A stretch of 64,000 bases of DNA from Commensalibacter papalotli (ex Servin-Garciduenas et al. 2014) (GCF_000527695.1 NZ_ATSX01000001.1:1-64000), one strand, 5' to 3'. Shown: positions 22,585-31,784, counted from the first letter of the stretch. Translations and numbers: made by a program. The notes: generated from the sequence alone by a model not told the origin.

Positions 22585-24555
22585 TTATTGTCTTGTTGAA
22601 GATGTTGTGACGGTGGTTTTCTTTTTTGGTTTTTCATTGGATTGTTGACGATTAAGACGAGGATCGCCTGGATCATTTCCTGGTCCCAAAGCTCTGATAC
22701 CTTTAGGAACAGGAGGACGCAAAGGAATAGCCATTTGTGCATCAATGGTGGCAGCATCTTTGGTATTTGGAAACAGATTAAGGATAGGGCCAATACGTCC
22801 AATGATTTTAGAAACAGCTGGGGCAGCATTCCAACCAGCCGTTGTCCAACCATGAGTTTCTTTGGTTGGCTTAGGGCTATCTAGCATCACATAGACCGCA
22901 TATTTAGGATCATTCATCGGGAATACTGCCGTAAATGCAGAAACGTTCACATGTTTTAAATACCCTCCAGATTTACTGACTTTTTCGCTGGTTCCCGTTT
23001 TTCCACCAACAAAATATCCTGGCACTTCTGCATTTCTACCAGTCCCTTTGGTTACGTCTAAACGCAAGATTTTTCTTAAAAGTGAGGAAGTTTTTTCAGA
23101 AAGAACACGTTCGCCCTGAGCTTGTGGTTTTGGAGGGGGCAGGTTGGGATCTTGCGGTTGCACAGATGGATCATTGTTACTGATATCTTGCAAAGATAAT
23201 AAAGTTGGTTTGACTAGAATTCCACCATTTACAGTAGCCGCCGTTCCTCTGACAATTGCAAGTGGAGATTCAGCAATACCATGACCAAAAGCAATCGTCA
23301 TCACAGTTGAAATCCCCCAGTTTTTGGCAGCGGGAACAATGGGTCGGCCAGCCTCTGGTAATTCAATAGGAACGCGGGCGGTAAATCCCATTCTTTGCAT
23401 CCATTCCCTTTGCCTTTCTGCTCCAACATCCAAGGCGATGTGTGCAGAGGCAGGATTGGATGAGTAAGCCATCACTTCAGGTAAAGATAAATATGGAGGG
23501 AAATGATCTGTTTTTAAATCTTTAATAGTAAATCGTCCCACACGTATAGGCGCAGTCGCAAAACGATCCCAAATGCGAACAACGCCTAACTCTAATGCCA
23601 TGGCTACGTTTTGTAGTTTGAAGGTAGATCCTGGTTCATACATTCCATTAGTGGCACGGTTAAACTGTGAATTTGGAGATGACTTACTAAATTGATTGGA
23701 ATCATAATCTGGCAAGCTAATCATTGCTAGAATTTCACCCGTGTGCACATCCATAACAATTCCACAAGCGGCTTCTGCTTGGAATTTATTTTTTGCAGCC
23801 TCCACCTCTTCTTGGACAACAGTTTGCACATGCGTATCAATAGATAATCTTAATGGATGACGATTCTCCATAAGACGTTCGTTGAAAAATTTCTCGATGC
23901 CAGCAATCCCATGATCATCAATATCAACACTACCCATAATATGAGAAGCAAGCCTTCCTAGTGGATAACGACGGCGTTCACCTGCTTCGAAATATAATCC
24001 AGGAATACCTAAGTTATTGATGGCAACCTCTTGTTGTGGAGAGATGTCTCGCGCAACATAAATAAACTGTTTGCGCGAAGATAAACGCTCTATTGTTTTA
24101 TTAACATCAAGAGAGGGAAGTATTTCCTTTAGTTTATTGGCAACAACAGTAGGTTCAATGATTTCTAGAGGGTTAGCGTAAACTTGTGCAACCGGTAATG
24201 AAATAGCTAAAATTTGACCATTTCGGTCAATAATTGAAGCTCTTTTAATTTGAGGTAAAGAAAAATCACCTGACATTACTCCCTTTGGATCGCTCTTGGG
24301 AATAGCAGGAACCTGAGGTGCAATTTGATTTTTTTGTGGGGCAAGAGGCATTAGAATAGTAGCTAAACTTAACTTAAAAGCCACAGCGCCATACAAAGCA
24401 CAAAAGCCACATGCTGCGATCAGCAGACGGGCTCTGGTCTTATCCATTTTATTGTATTGTTTTTTCTTTTCTCTTTTGCTTAGCTTTGGCTCAGAATTAT
24501 TTTCCTGCATTTTTCTACGCGGAGGATTAGACCTCTGATCATCCCTGTATTGCAT
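22585..24555 (-). CDS. ftsI: Septal transpeptidase FtsI (penicillin-binding protein 3)
   Basis: Class B PBP that crosslinks septal peptidoglycan with FtsW. A basic cytoplasmic N-terminus of about 45 residues precedes one membrane segment (LLIAACGFCALYGAVAF). The transpeptidase motifs are present in order: STFK (nucleophile Ser near residue 309), SSN (YSSNPAS) and KTGT near residue 519. Length 656 aa; both the charged N-terminus and the Pro/Lys-rich C-terminal tail are longer than in E. coli. It lies between the FtsL-like gene and murE. Confidence 0.95.
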   Translation of the reverse strand: MQYRDDQRSNPPRRKMQENNSEPKLSKREKKKQYNKMDKTRARLLIAACGFCALYGAVAFKLSLATILMPLAPQKNQIAPQVPAIPKSDPKGVMSGDFSLPQIKRASIIDRNGQILAISLPVAQVYANPLEIIEPTVVANKLKEILPSLDVNKTIERLSSRKQFIYVARDISPQQEVAINNLGIPGLYFEAGERRRYPLGRLASHIMGSVDIDDHGIAGIEKFFNERLMENRHPLRLSIDTHVQTVVQEEVEAAKNKFQAEAACGIVMDVHTGEILAMISLPDYDSNQFSKSSPNSQFNRATNGMYEPGSTFKLQNVAMALELGVVRIWDRFATAPIRVGRFTIKDLKTDHFPPYLSLPEVMAYSSNPASAHIALDVGAERQREWMQRMGFTARVPIELPEAGRPIVPAAKNWGISTVMTIAFGHGIAESPLAIVRGTAATVNGGILVKPTLLSLQDISNNDPSVQPQDPNLPPPKPQAQGERVLSEKTSSLLRKILRLDVTKGTGRNAEVPGYFVGGKTGTSEKVSKSGGYLKHVNVSAFTAVFPMNDPKYAVYVMLDSPKPTKETHGWTTAGWNAAPAVSKIIGRIGPILNLFPNTKDAATIDAQMAIPLRPPVPKGIRALGPGNDPGDPRLNRQQSNEKPKKKTTVTTSSTRQ

Positions 24556-24579
24556 CGCTTTATATACAACCTTTAATAA

Positions 24580-25680
24580 TTAATGAGCGAAAGGAACAGG
24601 AGCAGGAAGGGCATCATCAGCGTTACCACCTAAAGCAGATTCGGTATAGTTACTTTTTTTACTGTCATTCCGTGCAACTTTGATCGCAGCGGGACGTTTT
24701 TTTTGGGCAATGGTTGACGTCGGTTGTGTTGGTTTACTAGAGAGTTTTTTCTCAAGTGAAGCTTCATTATTTGTTATATTGGTTTGACTAGAAACAGTCT
24801 GTTTCGGACGTGCAACTTTGTTGTGAGAAAAAGGATTATCACTTTGAATATTATAAGAAACATTCTGGATATGATTCTTTTTAACAGGTTGTGGTTTTAG
24901 ATTTTGTGTTTCGATAGCATCTGTTGCATCAGCGATTTCTGTCGTTTTAACTTTTTTACGATGTACAGGTGCAGGCGTAACTACAGACTCAGTAACGACA
25001 TTATTTTTAGTTGGTGAAATAATAGGTTTTTTAACAGGTTGTGGTTTTAGATTTTGTGTTTCAATAGCATCTGTTGCATCAGCAATTTCTGTCGTTTTAA
25101 CTTTTTTACGACGCACGGGCTCTGAAGTAGTTACAGGTTCAATCTTCACACTGTTTTTAGCAACAATAACAGGTTTTGTAATAGGCTTGGCTGTTTGTTG
25201 AGGTTTAGCTTGTGTTACAGACGGAGACGAATTCTCAGTATTTTTGGCAATAAGCGCTGGTGATGTATTTTTGTTTTCTTCAGTTTTATCAGATGAAGTA
25301 TCAGCAATAATAGGAGCAGGCTGCCCATTATTTTGGGCAACATTTTTAACTAAATCTTCACGTGTTTTGTCTTTTTCTTGAGTCTTTATAATTGGCGGAA
25401 GCGTTGTGCTAACAGCAGCCATTTGTACAAACTGGCTAGGGTTTAAGGGACGTAACCCAGGGATAAACTGATTAGCAAGATTTTTCAAACGATCAGGTTG
25501 ATTTAATAACGTCCATTCAGTGCGCAACATAGCTGTATTAGACTTAATTCTTTGTGTATCGTACACAATTTTAGTAATTTCTCTGTCGAGCTGGGTTGTT
25601 TTATGTTTTTGTGCGTACAAAACCATACCAGAAACTCCAGCAAAGAAAGCACAAAACAAAGTGAAAGGACGGATCATCAT
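24580..25680 (-). CDS. ftsL: FtsL-like cell division protein with a long repeat-containing C-terminal extension
   Basis: The position between rsmH and ftsI is that of ftsL. Residues 1-100 fit alphaproteobacterial FtsL: one membrane segment (FTLFCAFFAGVSGMVLYA), a short coiled coil, and the pattern RTEWTLLNQPDRLKNLANQF. FtsL is normally about 100-130 aa, but this protein has 366 aa. The rest is a low-complexity Lys/Pro/Thr-rich periplasmic tail containing a 28-residue block, starting RKKVKTTEIADATDAIE, at about residues 191-218 and again at 241-268. The tail's role is unknown. The FtsL call rests on position and the first 100 residues. Confidence 0.8.
   Translation of the reverse strand: MMIRPFTLFCAFFAGVSGMVLYAQKHKTTQLDREITKIVYDTQRIKSNTAMLRTEWTLLNQPDRLKNLANQFIPGLRPLNPSQFVQMAAVSTTLPPIIKTQEKDKTREDLVKNVAQNNGQPAPIIADTSSDKTEENKNTSPALIAKNTENSSPSVTQAKPQQTAKPITKPVIVAKNSVKIEPVTTSEPVRRKKVKTTEIADATDAIETQNLKPQPVKKPIISPTKNNVVTESVVTPAPVHRKKVKTTEIADATDAIETQNLKPQPVKKNHIQNVSYNIQSDNPFSHNKVARPKQTVSSQTNITNNEASLEKKLSSKPTQPTSTIAQKKRPAAIKVARNDSKKSNYTESALGGNADDALPAPVPFAH
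24878..24960 (-). repeat. Direct repeat, distal copy, inside the FtsL-like gene
   Basis: About 83 bases nearly identical to 25028-25110, with two mismatches seen by eye, offset by exactly 150 bases (50 codons). The unit keeps the reading frame, so it duplicates a 28-residue block in the protein tail. The few mismatches imply recent duplication or gene conversion. Confidence 0.9.
25028..25110 (-). repeat. Direct repeat, proximal copy, inside the FtsL-like gene
   Basis: Partner of the 24878-24960 copy. The 67 bases between the copies also encode Pro/Val/Thr-rich sequence and are less conserved. Unit length plus spacer (150 bases) is a multiple of three, so expansion or contraction would keep the gene in frame. 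Confidence 0.9.
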
Positions 25681-25703
25681 TGGGAGTTTTTCCTTTTTTC
25701 AGA

Positions 25704-26654
25704 TCATAAACGGCGTTTGATCGCACGCAGTCTGGCACTGCGAGAGCGAGGATTAAGCTGACATTCTTGTTCAGAGGGGCGTTGTGGTTTCGAAGTTAAT
25801 AACTCAAACTCATTATCAGCTTGTGATGGAGACAATGAAAGCGGCAAATGTCGAGACGGTTTGGCGATACGACCAGCAGCTTTGTTCATAATATCTTTGG
25901 CGATACGGTCTTCAAGAGAATGAAAAGAAACAACAATTAGCTTTCCACCGGGCTTTAATAAATTTAAAGCTGCTTGAAGTGCAATGTGAATTTGCTCTAG
26001 TTCATTATTTACAGCAATGCGTAACCCTTGAAAAGAACGCGTTGCAGGATTAATGCCGCTTTTGTCCCCGTGAATAGTCTTCTGAATTAAACCAGCCAAA
26101 TCTTGGGTGGTTTCAAATGGAGCCTCAATACGGCGCTGGACAATAGCTTTGGCAATTCGACGAGAAAACCGTTCTTCACCATAGTGGAACAAAATATCCG
26201 CCAACTCTGTTTCTGAAAGTGTGTTGACTAGATCAGCCGCTGTTTTTCCTGTGCGGCTCATTCGCATATCTAAAGGACCATCAAAACGGAAAGAAAAACC
26301 GCGTTCTGCTTGATCAATTTGAAAAGAGGAGACCCCTAAATCAAGAACAATACCATTACATTCAGTAATTTTTTGTGATGCTAATAATTCCTTTATATTG
26401 GAAAAATCACCTTGTAATAAATGTAAAGAAGTAAATTCTTTTTGAATTTCTTGTCCACGAGCAATGGCATCGGGATCACGATCAATCCCCCAAACCTCAC
26501 ATGCAGCAGCAGATAGGATGGTTTTGCTATATCCACCGCCACCAAAAGTAGCATCAACATAGACACCTTTATCTTGTGGATCTAGTAAAGCCATTACTTC
26601 GTTTAACATGACAGGAAAATGTCCCTCATGCGCAGGATAGATATGTTTTGTCAT
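25704..26654 (-). CDS. rsmH: 16S rRNA (cytosine1402-N4)-methyltransferase RsmH (MraW)
   Basis: SAM-dependent methyltransferase modifying C1402 in the ribosomal P site. N-terminal [16 protein letters not shown] loop [15 protein letters not shown], and family motifs [26 protein letters not shown] and [10 protein letters not shown] are present. Length 316 aa, normal. It overlaps mraZ by 4 nt, the usual first pair of the division cluster. Confidence 0.97.
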   Translation of the reverse strand: MTKHIYPAHEGHFPVMLNEVMALLDPQDKGVYVDATFGGGGYSKTILSAAACEVWGIDRDPDAIARGQEIQKEFTSLHLLQGDFSNIKELLASQKITECNGIVLDLGVSSFQIDQAERGFSFRFDGPLDMRMSRTGKTAADLVNTLSETELADILFHYGEERFSRRIAKAIVQRRIEAPFETTQDLAGLIQKTIHGDKSGINPATRSFQGLRIAVNNELEQIHIALQAALNLLKPGGKLIVVSFHSLEDRIAKDIMNKAAGRIAKPSRHLPLSLSPSQADNEFELLTSKPQRPSEQECQLNPRSRSARLRAIKRRL

Positions 26655-27130
26655 AACTCTACCCCTTTTTTTGTTGCTTTTGGTGGAACTGCCAAGGTTT
26701 TTTGTTGCACTTTATGACGTGCAGCTTTGCATCTTTCAATAGCTGCAATTGGTTCCCAGATTTGAAAAATCGTTCCTAGCCCCATAAAGGTCACTGAATC
26801 TGTCAAGTTAGCATGCTCTTTTAAAATATCTGGCAGCAATATTCTGCCTTCTCGATCTGGATCAATAGGCCATGCTTCTGCATATAGAGTTGTAGCGATA
26901 TCATCATGCTCTTCTGAAAACAGATTTAAGCTATCTAAAGAATTGGTAAGTTCAGAAAAAATCGAAAGAGGCCAAACCTCAATGCAAGGCATTTTATGAG
27001 AAGGGCGGAAAATTAATGAATGATTTTCTTTAGTTTGCTCTTTACGCAAGGCAGATCGAAAGCTTGCAGGCACAGAAACCCTTCCTTTGACATCAAGTCT
27101 ATTTTGATGTGTACCAAGGAATAAGCTCAT
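26651..27130 (-). CDS. mraZ: Transcriptional regulator MraZ
   Basis: Two SpoVT-AbrB type DNA-binding halves are visible, [13 protein letters not shown] near the N-terminus and [13 protein letters not shown] in the second half. In E. coli MraZ represses its own division-cluster promoter; the repeats at 27223-27247 are the likely operator here. Length 159 aa, close to the family. A good Shine-Dalgarno (AAAGGGG) lies about 9 nt before the ATG. It is the first gene of the cluster. Confidence 0.96.
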   Translation of the reverse strand: MSLFLGTHQNRLDVKGRVSVPASFRSALRKEQTKENHSLIFRPSHKMPCIEVWPLSIFSELTNSLDSLNLFSEEHDDIATTLYAEAWPIDPDREGRILLPDILKEHANLTDSVTFMGLGTIFQIWEPIAAIERCKAARHKVQQKTLAVPPKATKKGVEL

Positions 27131-27222
27131 TCTTGTATGCCCCTTTCTAACATGCTGCGTAAATCTAAAAGAAAATGAATATGAATTGATCTGGTGTCAT
27201 TATTAATCGACCATGTTCTTTT

Positions 27223-27247
27223 ATGGGATAGCATGGGTCAATATGGG
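27223..27247 (+). promoter_or_regulatory. Putative MraZ operator: three TGGG repeats at 10-bp spacing
   Basis: ATGGG occurs at 27223, 27233 and 27243, an exact 10-bp period, about 93 bases upstream of the mraZ start. Published work on E. coli MraZ describes tandem TGGGN elements separated by 5-nt spacers, which is the spacing seen here. The repeats read on the strand opposite to mraZ. On the mraZ strand they are interleaved with two TTGACC sequences that could serve as -35 elements, so binding would block the promoter. Confidence 0.7.
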
Positions 27248-27408
27248 AGGTCAAACGATTACAGTAAAAAATCTTCTATTTTCAGTGGCTTTTGCCCAAA
27301 AGCTATTAAACTTCTTTAAACAAAGATAAAATTGCTTCGTATTTATGAAAAATTGGGGTTAAAGTTATTCTATAAGTGGTAGTATTTAAATTGAAAGAGA
27401 GTTTAAAA

Positions 27409-27816
27409 GTCAGATAGCCGGTAAGCCGGGTTCTGTAAATGTCTAAAAGACAAGTGATGACCATTCATCTAGAATACGATTCGCATCGCATTTCATGCAA
27501 CCAACCCGGATAACAAGACGGAAAATCTTCGATCATTTTGCAATGATCCGTTATCCCTATTAGGTTTTGCTCCTGGTGGGGTTTACCCTGCCATTCCTGT
27601 TACCAAGAACGCGGTGTGCTCTTACCACACCATTTCACCCTGACTTGTAATTTACTGAGAAACAATAAATTCCGACAAGCGGTTTATTTTCTGTGGCACT
27701 TTCCCTGAGGTTACCCTCGCCAGCCATTAACTGGCACCATTTTTCCGTGGAGCCCGGACTTTCCTCTTTTTATAGAGTTTTTGGCAATATAAACAGCGAT
27801 CATCTGGCTATCTGAC
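27409..27816 (-). ncRNA. rnpB: RNase P RNA (class A)
   Basis: Catalytic RNA that matures tRNA 5' ends. The minus strand carries GAGGAAAGTCCGGGCTCC near the 5' end, GGGTAACCTCAGGGAAAGTG in the middle and an AGAACCCGGCTTACCGG 3' segment, all universal RNase P RNA elements. The two ends (GTCAGATAGCC at the 5' end, GGCTATCTGAC at the 3' end) pair to form P1, which fixes the length at about 408 nt. It lies between petA and mraZ on the same strand. Confidence 0.95.
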
Positions 27817-27822
27817 AAGCTC

Positions 27823-27852
27823 ATAGGGACTGTGTTTTGGATAAAAAGTCAA
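27823..27852 (-). promoter_or_regulatory. Putative rnpB promoter
   Basis: On the minus strand TTGACT (27847-27852) and CCCTAT (27823-27828) are separated by 18 nt. Transcription starting about 7 nt after the -10 would fall at the 5' end of the P1 helix at 27816. The -10 is a weak match to consensus but the position fits well. Confidence 0.5.
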
Positions 27853-27905
27853 GGAAAAACTATAAAGATGAGGATTTTAGGAATTGTTACGATAAAGTGT
27901 TTAAA

Positions 27906-28538
27906 TCAAAGTTGCTTGATTTTCGTAAAGTCAAAATCTTGACCTTTGGGGTTTTCACCAATTCGAATGATATTAGGTTTTATATAAGTATAAGGCGGCA
28001 CAGGAAGATTATAGGGTGCGGGCATGGATTTATAGACACGTCCTGCTAGGTCAAACTTTGAGCCATGACATGTGCAATTATATAGTCCACCCATTTTATT
28101 GCTGAGTTGTAAGGTTGGAACGCATCCTAAATGCGTACAAACCCCTATTAAAACAGCTGTTTCAGGATGAATAGAACGATGCCAATTTTGCGTATAAGGA
28201 GGTTGTTGGAAATCCTTGCTGTCTGGATCGCGTAGGTGTGAAACCAAGCTTGCGTCTTGTAATGTTTGCAGTGTTTCTTTGGGGCGGTTTAAGATAAATA
28301 CGGGATGTCCTTGCCAAGTTACGGTTATTTGCTGTCCTGTTTTTAAGGAAGAAATGTCAACATCAACAAAACTATGTTCCAGAATTGTGTTTTGTGAATT
28401 TAAACTATTAAGAAAAGGCCATGCCACAACAACGCCGCCAACGGTCACAGAACTAGCGGTTAATAGTTTTAAGAAACTGCGCCGATTGTTCTGTGAAGAG
28501 AGTAGAGGAGGCGTTGGTGTGGATGGAGTATCCGTCAT
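27906..28538 (-). CDS. petA: Ubiquinol-cytochrome c reductase Rieske iron-sulfur subunit
   Basis: [2Fe-2S] subunit of the cytochrome bc1 complex, passing electrons from ubiquinol to cytochrome c1. A twin-arginine type N-terminus (NNRRSFLKLL, residues 17-26) leads into a membrane anchor. Cluster ligands are complete: C134-T-H136 in CTHLGC and C155...H158 in CTCHGS, with C139 and C157 placed for the structural disulfide. Length 210 aa. Unlike the usual petABC operon, no cytochrome b or c1 gene is next to it; the neighbours are rnpB and an unknown membrane protein. Confidence 0.92.
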   Translation of the reverse strand: MTDTPSTPTPPLLSSQNNRRSFLKLLTASSVTVGGVVVAWPFLNSLNSQNTILEHSFVDVDISSLKTGQQITVTWQGHPVFILNRPKETLQTLQDASLVSHLRDPDSKDFQQPPYTQNWHRSIHPETAVLIGVCTHLGCVPTLQLSNKMGGLYNCTCHGSKFDLAGRVYKSMPAPYNLPVPPYTYIKPNIIRIGENPKGQDFDFTKIKQL

Positions 28539-28565
28539 TTGAGCTTAAGCCTTATCATTGAGCCA

Positions 28566-29042
28566 TTAATGGATAGGATAAAAGTGATTAGGGGATCCCT
28601 TATCAACCTGTATATTACCATTTGTTCGATCAACGCGAAAGGTAAATAACAAAGGGAAATCATTGCGTGTATTGGTGCAAGTGCTGTTATGTTGCTCTCT
28701 TACCTGCATATTCACTGTTTCTTCCCCTGTGTCATTATTAATAACAAAAACAAGACAGTTTATAGGTGTCTGGGTCAATTTATTATCGGTAATGACCGTG
28801 CGTAGATACTGGGTGACTTGTTTATTATCCATCCAGTTTACTTTTTGTTTGCTCCATTGACGCGAGATATTGTCTATCCATCCCATTTCTTGGGCACCAA
28901 TAACCCCAGCAGAAAACAGTAATGCAAAAATAACACGCTGTATAATCCTGCGCTTTATTGAACGGCGAGGTTTGCCTGAGAAACGAGATGTATTCTCTTC
29001 TTGTTTAACAGGCTTTTGAGAATGATTAGGTGATTCAGACAT
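28566..29042 (-). CDS. Unknown single-span membrane protein
   Basis: A 158-aa protein I do not recognise. A hydrophilic, Arg/Lys-rich N-terminus of about 32 residues is followed by one membrane segment (IIQRVIFALLFSAGVIGA) and a soluble domain, presumably periplasmic, with two Cys residues (PINCLVF and NSTCTN) that could form a disulfide. It lies 6 nt downstream of zwf and 27 nt upstream of petA, so the three may be co-transcribed. No function can be inferred from sequence. Confidence 0.75.
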   Translation of the reverse strand: MSESPNHSQKPVKQEENTSRFSGKPRRSIKRRIIQRVIFALLFSAGVIGAQEMGWIDNISRQWSKQKVNWMDNKQVTQYLRTVITDNKLTQTPINCLVFVINNDTGEETVNMQVREQHNSTCTNTRNDFPLLFTFRVDRTNGNIQVDKGSPNHFYPIH

Positions 29043-29048
29043 AGGAGA

Positions 29049-30521
29049 TTAAGGCATATCTTCGTGCCAAATATGGCCGTCTTTAGCCAATAATTGTTGA
29101 GATGCCTGAGGGCCCCAACTTCCAGATTTATATTGAGAAAGGGGAATAACGTCTCTAGCCCAACCGTCCAAAATAGGTTCAATCCATTTCCACGCAGCAT
29201 CAACTTCGTCACGGCGTATAAATAATAATGGATCTCCTTTAACAGCATCCATTAATAATCCTTCATATGAATCGGGATAACGAATATGAAAAGCTGGCGA
29301 AAACGCAATGTCAATAAAGGTGCTGCGTAAACTGGTATGAGATTTACTTGGATCTTTGACCTGCATTGATAACGACACACCTTCATCAGGTTGAATACGG
29401 ATATGTAAACGGTTTGGCTGAGGAGCTGTCGGAAATAAGGACCAAGCGGATTTTTTAAATTGAATAATGATTTCGCTGGTTTTTTCAGCCAGTCGTTTGC
29501 CTGTTCTGAGGTAAAAAGGAACACCAGTCCAACGAGATGTATTAATTTGTGCTTTAATTGCGACAAATGTTTCTGTATTACTCTTGTCTTTCTTTAATTC
29601 CTCTAGATAACTTACCATTTGTTCACCATTAACGGTATTGGCAGTATATTGACCTCTGACAGTGTCTGTCTTGATCATTTCGTCGGTCATTGGTTTTAAA
29701 GAGCGTAAAACCTTCAACTTTTCATTACGTAAATCATCAGCATTTAATGAGATAGGTGGATCCATTGCTACCATACACAGGACTTGCAATAAATGGTTTT
29801 GTACCATGTCTCGTAATGCGCCAGCACCATCATAATATCCACCACGTTTGCCAACCCCAACAGTTTCAGCAGCAGTAATTTCAACATAATCGATTGAATC
29901 AGAGCTCCATAAACGTTCAAAAACAGGATTTGCAAAACGCAAAGCTAAGATATTTTGAACCGTTTCTTTACCAAGATAATGATCAATACGGAAAATATGA
30001 TTTTCTGGTAAATGCTTTCCTACACGGCTATTAATTTCTTCGGCTGTTGCTAAAGAGGTTCCAATAGGCTTTTCTAAAACGACACGAGTGGTTTTTGTTA
30101 ATAATTTTTTGTTAGATAAATTATCACAAATATCACCATAGAGGCGAGGTGCTGTTGCAAAATAAAAAATACGTACAGTGTTGGCTTTGTCTGAATTTAA
30201 TAATTTTTCTATATCAGCCCATTTGCCATTAGGATCTGCGCCATCCAAGCTTATATAGTAAATGAGCTTAATGAAATCTTCAATTTTTTCAGGACTATGA
30301 TCCTCTTCTTGAACGAATTGATTTAATCCATCTTGGGCACGTTTTCTGAAATCTTCATCTGTCAATGGTGAGCGTGCAGTACCAATAATACGAGTATTGC
30401 TGGGTAATTGACCATCAAGGTAACGATAATATAAAGCAGGTAATAATTTTCGAGTTGTTAAATCACCTGTTGCGCCAAAAATAATAAAATCAAATGGCGA
30501 ATAGGTATGCGGGTTTTCCAT
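29049..30521 (-). CDS. zwf: Glucose-6-phosphate 1-dehydrogenase
   Basis: Oxidises glucose-6-phosphate to 6-phosphogluconolactone and makes NADPH, the entry to the oxidative pentose phosphate pathway that acetic acid bacteria rely on. The nucleotide-binding GATGDLTTRKLLPALY is at residues 15-30 and the substrate/catalytic motif RIDHYLGKE follows in the middle. Length 490 aa, normal. No pgl, gnd or edd gene is adjacent. Confidence 0.97.
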   Translation of the reverse strand: MENPHTYSPFDFIIFGATGDLTTRKLLPALYYRYLDGQLPSNTRIIGTARSPLTDEDFRKRAQDGLNQFVQEEDHSPEKIEDFIKLIYYISLDGADPNGKWADIEKLLNSDKANTVRIFYFATAPRLYGDICDNLSNKKLLTKTTRVVLEKPIGTSLATAEEINSRVGKHLPENHIFRIDHYLGKETVQNILALRFANPVFERLWSSDSIDYVEITAAETVGVGKRGGYYDGAGALRDMVQNHLLQVLCMVAMDPPISLNADDLRNEKLKVLRSLKPMTDEMIKTDTVRGQYTANTVNGEQMVSYLEELKKDKSNTETFVAIKAQINTSRWTGVPFYLRTGKRLAEKTSEIIIQFKKSAWSLFPTAPQPNRLHIRIQPDEGVSLSMQVKDPSKSHTSLRSTFIDIAFSPAFHIRYPDSYEGLLMDAVKGDPLLFIRRDEVDAAWKWIEPILDGWARDVIPLSQYKSGSWGPQASQQLLAKDGHIWHEDMP

Positions 30522-30723
30522 AAAAATTTAACCTTTCAGATTATTTTGTTTAATTGCATGAATTAAGCGTAAAATAAATTTGGTAATAACGATAATAAAA
30601 ATATAAACCTATCATTGAATAATTAGTCTTACTGATTATCATGATTTAGGGTTAGCTTAATATGATATTTTCTTTTTTCAAACTTTTAATTATGTTTGAA
30701 TAAAATAATATTGCATCAAATAA

Positions 30724-30752
30724 TTGACGCTACCAAAAGGATTGCGTAATGC
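30724..30752 (+). promoter_or_regulatory. Putative promoter of gapR
   Basis: TTGACG (30724-30729) and TAATGC (30747-30752) with a 17-nt spacer, about 50 nt upstream of the gapR ATG. The -35 is a 5/6 match to consensus; the -10 is partial. It is the best -35/-10 pair I found in the 280-nt zwf-gapR intergenic region. Confidence 0.4.
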
Positions 30753-30802
30753 AATATAACAAATACTGTTTATTTGATAGTATGCAAAAGTAAGGAATTA
30801 AA

Positions 30803-31063
30803 ATGAGTGAGTTTGAAAAAGCACCAGAAGTTGGTGGGATTGCAGCAGATCGTTTGCGTAGCATCATTGAACGTATTGAACGTTTAGAAGAAGAGCGTAA
30901 AGGTCTAGCAAATGATATCAAAGACATTTATGCTGAAGCGAAATCTGCTGGATTTGATGTGCCTGTTATTCGTCGTATTATTACGGCACGTAAAAAAGAG
31001 CCTTCGGAAATTGAAGAACAAGAAACGCTTTTTGATATTTATCGTCGCGCTTTGGGAATGTAA
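30803..31063 (+). CDS. gapR: GapR family DNA-binding protein (DUF2312)
   Basis: An 86-aa protein matching the DUF2312/GapR family known from Caulobacter, which binds overtwisted A+T-rich DNA and supports replication and topology. Family features seen are DRLRSIIERIERLEEERKGLANDIKDIY (pattern DRLRSI..RIERLEEE..), a predicted coiled coil, followed by AKSAGFDVPVIRRII. A good Shine-Dalgarno (AAGGA) lies 9 nt before the ATG. It is monocistronic or followed by the 205-aa gene 100 nt downstream. Confidence 0.9.
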   Translation: MSEFEKAPEVGGIAADRLRSIIERIERLEEERKGLANDIKDIYAEAKSAGFDVPVIRRIITARKKEPSEIEEQETLFDIYRRALGM

Positions 31064-31166
31064 TGAATTTCAAGGGGAATTTTGACAATTTTCTCAAAGT
31101 TGATAAATTCATACATATTCAAGAATATTAATTTTATTTTAGTAATTAGGTAGCTGGATAAGTTTT

Positions 31167-31780
31167 ATGGGGTCTTTTTTTCCAGAATGGATGCCTTTAT
31201 GGTTTCAACTGATCGTCGTCGGCGTAGTTGTTATTTTTGGTCTTTGTTTTTTATTAATGCCGTTTTCTGTTTTGGGATTAAAAAGTCGTTTGACGTATCT
31301 TGATCATCAAATGGAAGATATCCAATCTCAATTACGGGTTTTATTGAAGCGACTTCCTGACGCACGTGAACGCTTAGAGTTCAAGTTACAGCCTATTCCT
31401 ACAGGTGATGATGAGGTTGGTCGAAGTGGTGTGGTTAATAAAGGGAAAAAGTTAAAAGATTCTTCTGCTGAATATTATGCAGCAGTTGCTTCTACAAAAA
31501 ATCGTCCCACATGTTTTGATCCTCCTTCTCAATCAGAGGAGGTTGACTTTACGCGTTCTCCTGAAAAAGAAACACATATTTCAGAGGAAGAACAAAACGC
31601 CAGACAAAATCGTTTTAGAGAGCGTGGACCTGCTGTATCAAGGCAAGAGCAACAATTTGTTAACCCTGGGCGAAGAGAAGATCAAATTTACAATCCTCCT
31701 AGCAAACCAGTTAAAGAAGAAAGACAGGAAGGATCACAACCACGACGTAGAGCCGAACCTATTTTGCGTTGGCCCCCGCG

Positions 31781-31784
<4 letters not shown>
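31167..31784 (+). CDS. Unknown membrane-anchored protein with a charged disordered tail
   Basis: A 205-aa protein I do not recognise. One N-terminal membrane segment (about residues 11-33, LWFQLIVVGVVVIFGLCFLL) is followed by a short helical stretch (QMEDIQSQLRVLLKRL) and then about 130 residues rich in Glu, Arg, Pro and Ser that look disordered. The last 4 bases overlap the convergent proB gene. It is probably a small inner-membrane protein with a cytoplasmic tail; the function is unknown. Confidence 0.75.

Noticed and set aside
27288-27303. Hairpin GCTTTT-GGGC-AAAAGC downstream of rnpB as its terminator
   Set aside because: The T-run on the minus strand is about 15 nt away from the stem, too far for a normal intrinsic terminator, and the stem is over 100 nt from the rnpB end.
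30749-30793. 14-codon ORF upstream of gapR, possible leader peptide
   Set aside because: No run of regulatory codons, no attenuator hairpin and no Shine-Dalgarno; probably chance in A+T-rich DNA.
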